DNA of 5,507 nucleotides from an uncultured Ruminococcus sp. (GTDB lineage: Bacteria; Bacillota; Clostridia; Oscillospirales; Ruminococcaceae), in contig CAJKFZ010000183.1 of the NCBI GenBank assembly GCA_905199285.1, positions 1-5,507 on the forward strand. Reading direction: 5' to 3'. The translations under genes were made by a program, and so were the position numbers. This document shows positions 5,355 through 5,507 of the stretch, one piece after another (position 1 is the stretch's first letter; every line of letters begins with the position of its first letter). The notes under the pieces were generated by a model. The model worked only from the letters and a program-made list of their open reading frames with translations. It searched no databases and was not told the DNA's origin.

Positions 5355-5507
5355 CTAATTATATTTTTTGGCAAATTCGTATACTGCGTCTCTTAGTGGA
5401 CGATGATCTCCTTCATTCAGCATAGTCTTTACTGCATTTGCTAATGTTTCATCCATAAGATCATTATATTTGCTGCCTCTTCCAACATACCTGAAGCCAA
5501 GGTAATC
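5355..5507 (-). CDS. Unrecognised protein, C-terminal 50 residues
   Basis: A minus-strand frame enters from the right edge and ends at TAG (5357-5355). The visible part begins DYLGFRYVGRGSKYNDLMDE and continues with TLANAVKTMLNEGDHRPLRD and AVYEFAKKYN. It looks like real coding sequence: balanced composition, alternating hydrophobic helix residues and a charged, lysine-rich end. I do not recognise the family. No clear terminator follows it, so read-through into the methyltransferase-remnant/Nudix/kinase cluster about 130 nt downstream is possible. Confidence 0.6.
   Translation of the reverse strand, partial: DYLGFRYVGRGSKYNDLMDETLANAVKTMLNEGDHRPLRDAVYEFAKKYN

Overview
The window looks like part of a Clostridia chromosome, most likely a gut or rumen Oscillospiraceae-type Firmicute. 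It has moderate-to-low GC, consensus Shine-Dalgarno sites such as AAGGAGGTGA, and proteins that resemble Clostridia siphophage tail genes and small Clostridia housekeeping genes. The taxonomic placement is inferred from protein and signal style only. The window contains the remains of a siphophage-type prophage tail module joined to apparently non-phage genes.

Left part (1-224): the end of a tail assembly chaperone gene pair. The upstream frame ends at 60. A second frame ending at 224 can be entered either at an overlapping ATGA or by -1 slippage on an in-frame A AAA AAC heptamer at 30-36. This is the lambda G/GT arrangement, and it sits in the expected place just before the tape measure gene.

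225-960: a complete type II toxin-antitoxin operon on the minus strand, with a RelB/DinJ-type antitoxin and a RelE/ParE-type toxin overlapping by 4 nt. It has a near-consensus promoter, a 10-bp-period direct repeat as candidate operator, and a weak hairpin terminator. It lies inside the tail operon, antisense to it, between chaperone and tape measure.

976-4021: a tape measure gene with an ideal ribosome binding site. It is interrupted by three in-frame stops, all TAG, and two one-base frame changes, and it apparently lacks the usual hydrophobic core. The simplest reading is a decaying prophage gene. Amber recoding (TAG read as Gln) is a real but less likely alternative.

4022-5507: the phage genes stop abruptly. 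On the minus strand lies a compact cluster, in transcription order: a shortened methyltransferase remnant (5225-5064), a Nudix hydrolase of MutT type (5051-4587), a P-loop kinase-like protein (4554-4045), and a terminator. Upstream of it are an intergenic stretch with nested inverted repeats and the C-terminal end of an unrecognised protein that runs off the window.

Overall, the tail gene has decayed while the toxin-antitoxin pair and the Nudix/kinase pair remain intact. That pattern fits a defective prophage whose useful or addictive cargo is retained. I found no convincing wholly new system. The amber-only interruptions, the antisense toxin-antitoxin insertion and the frameshift site are the points most worth checking.
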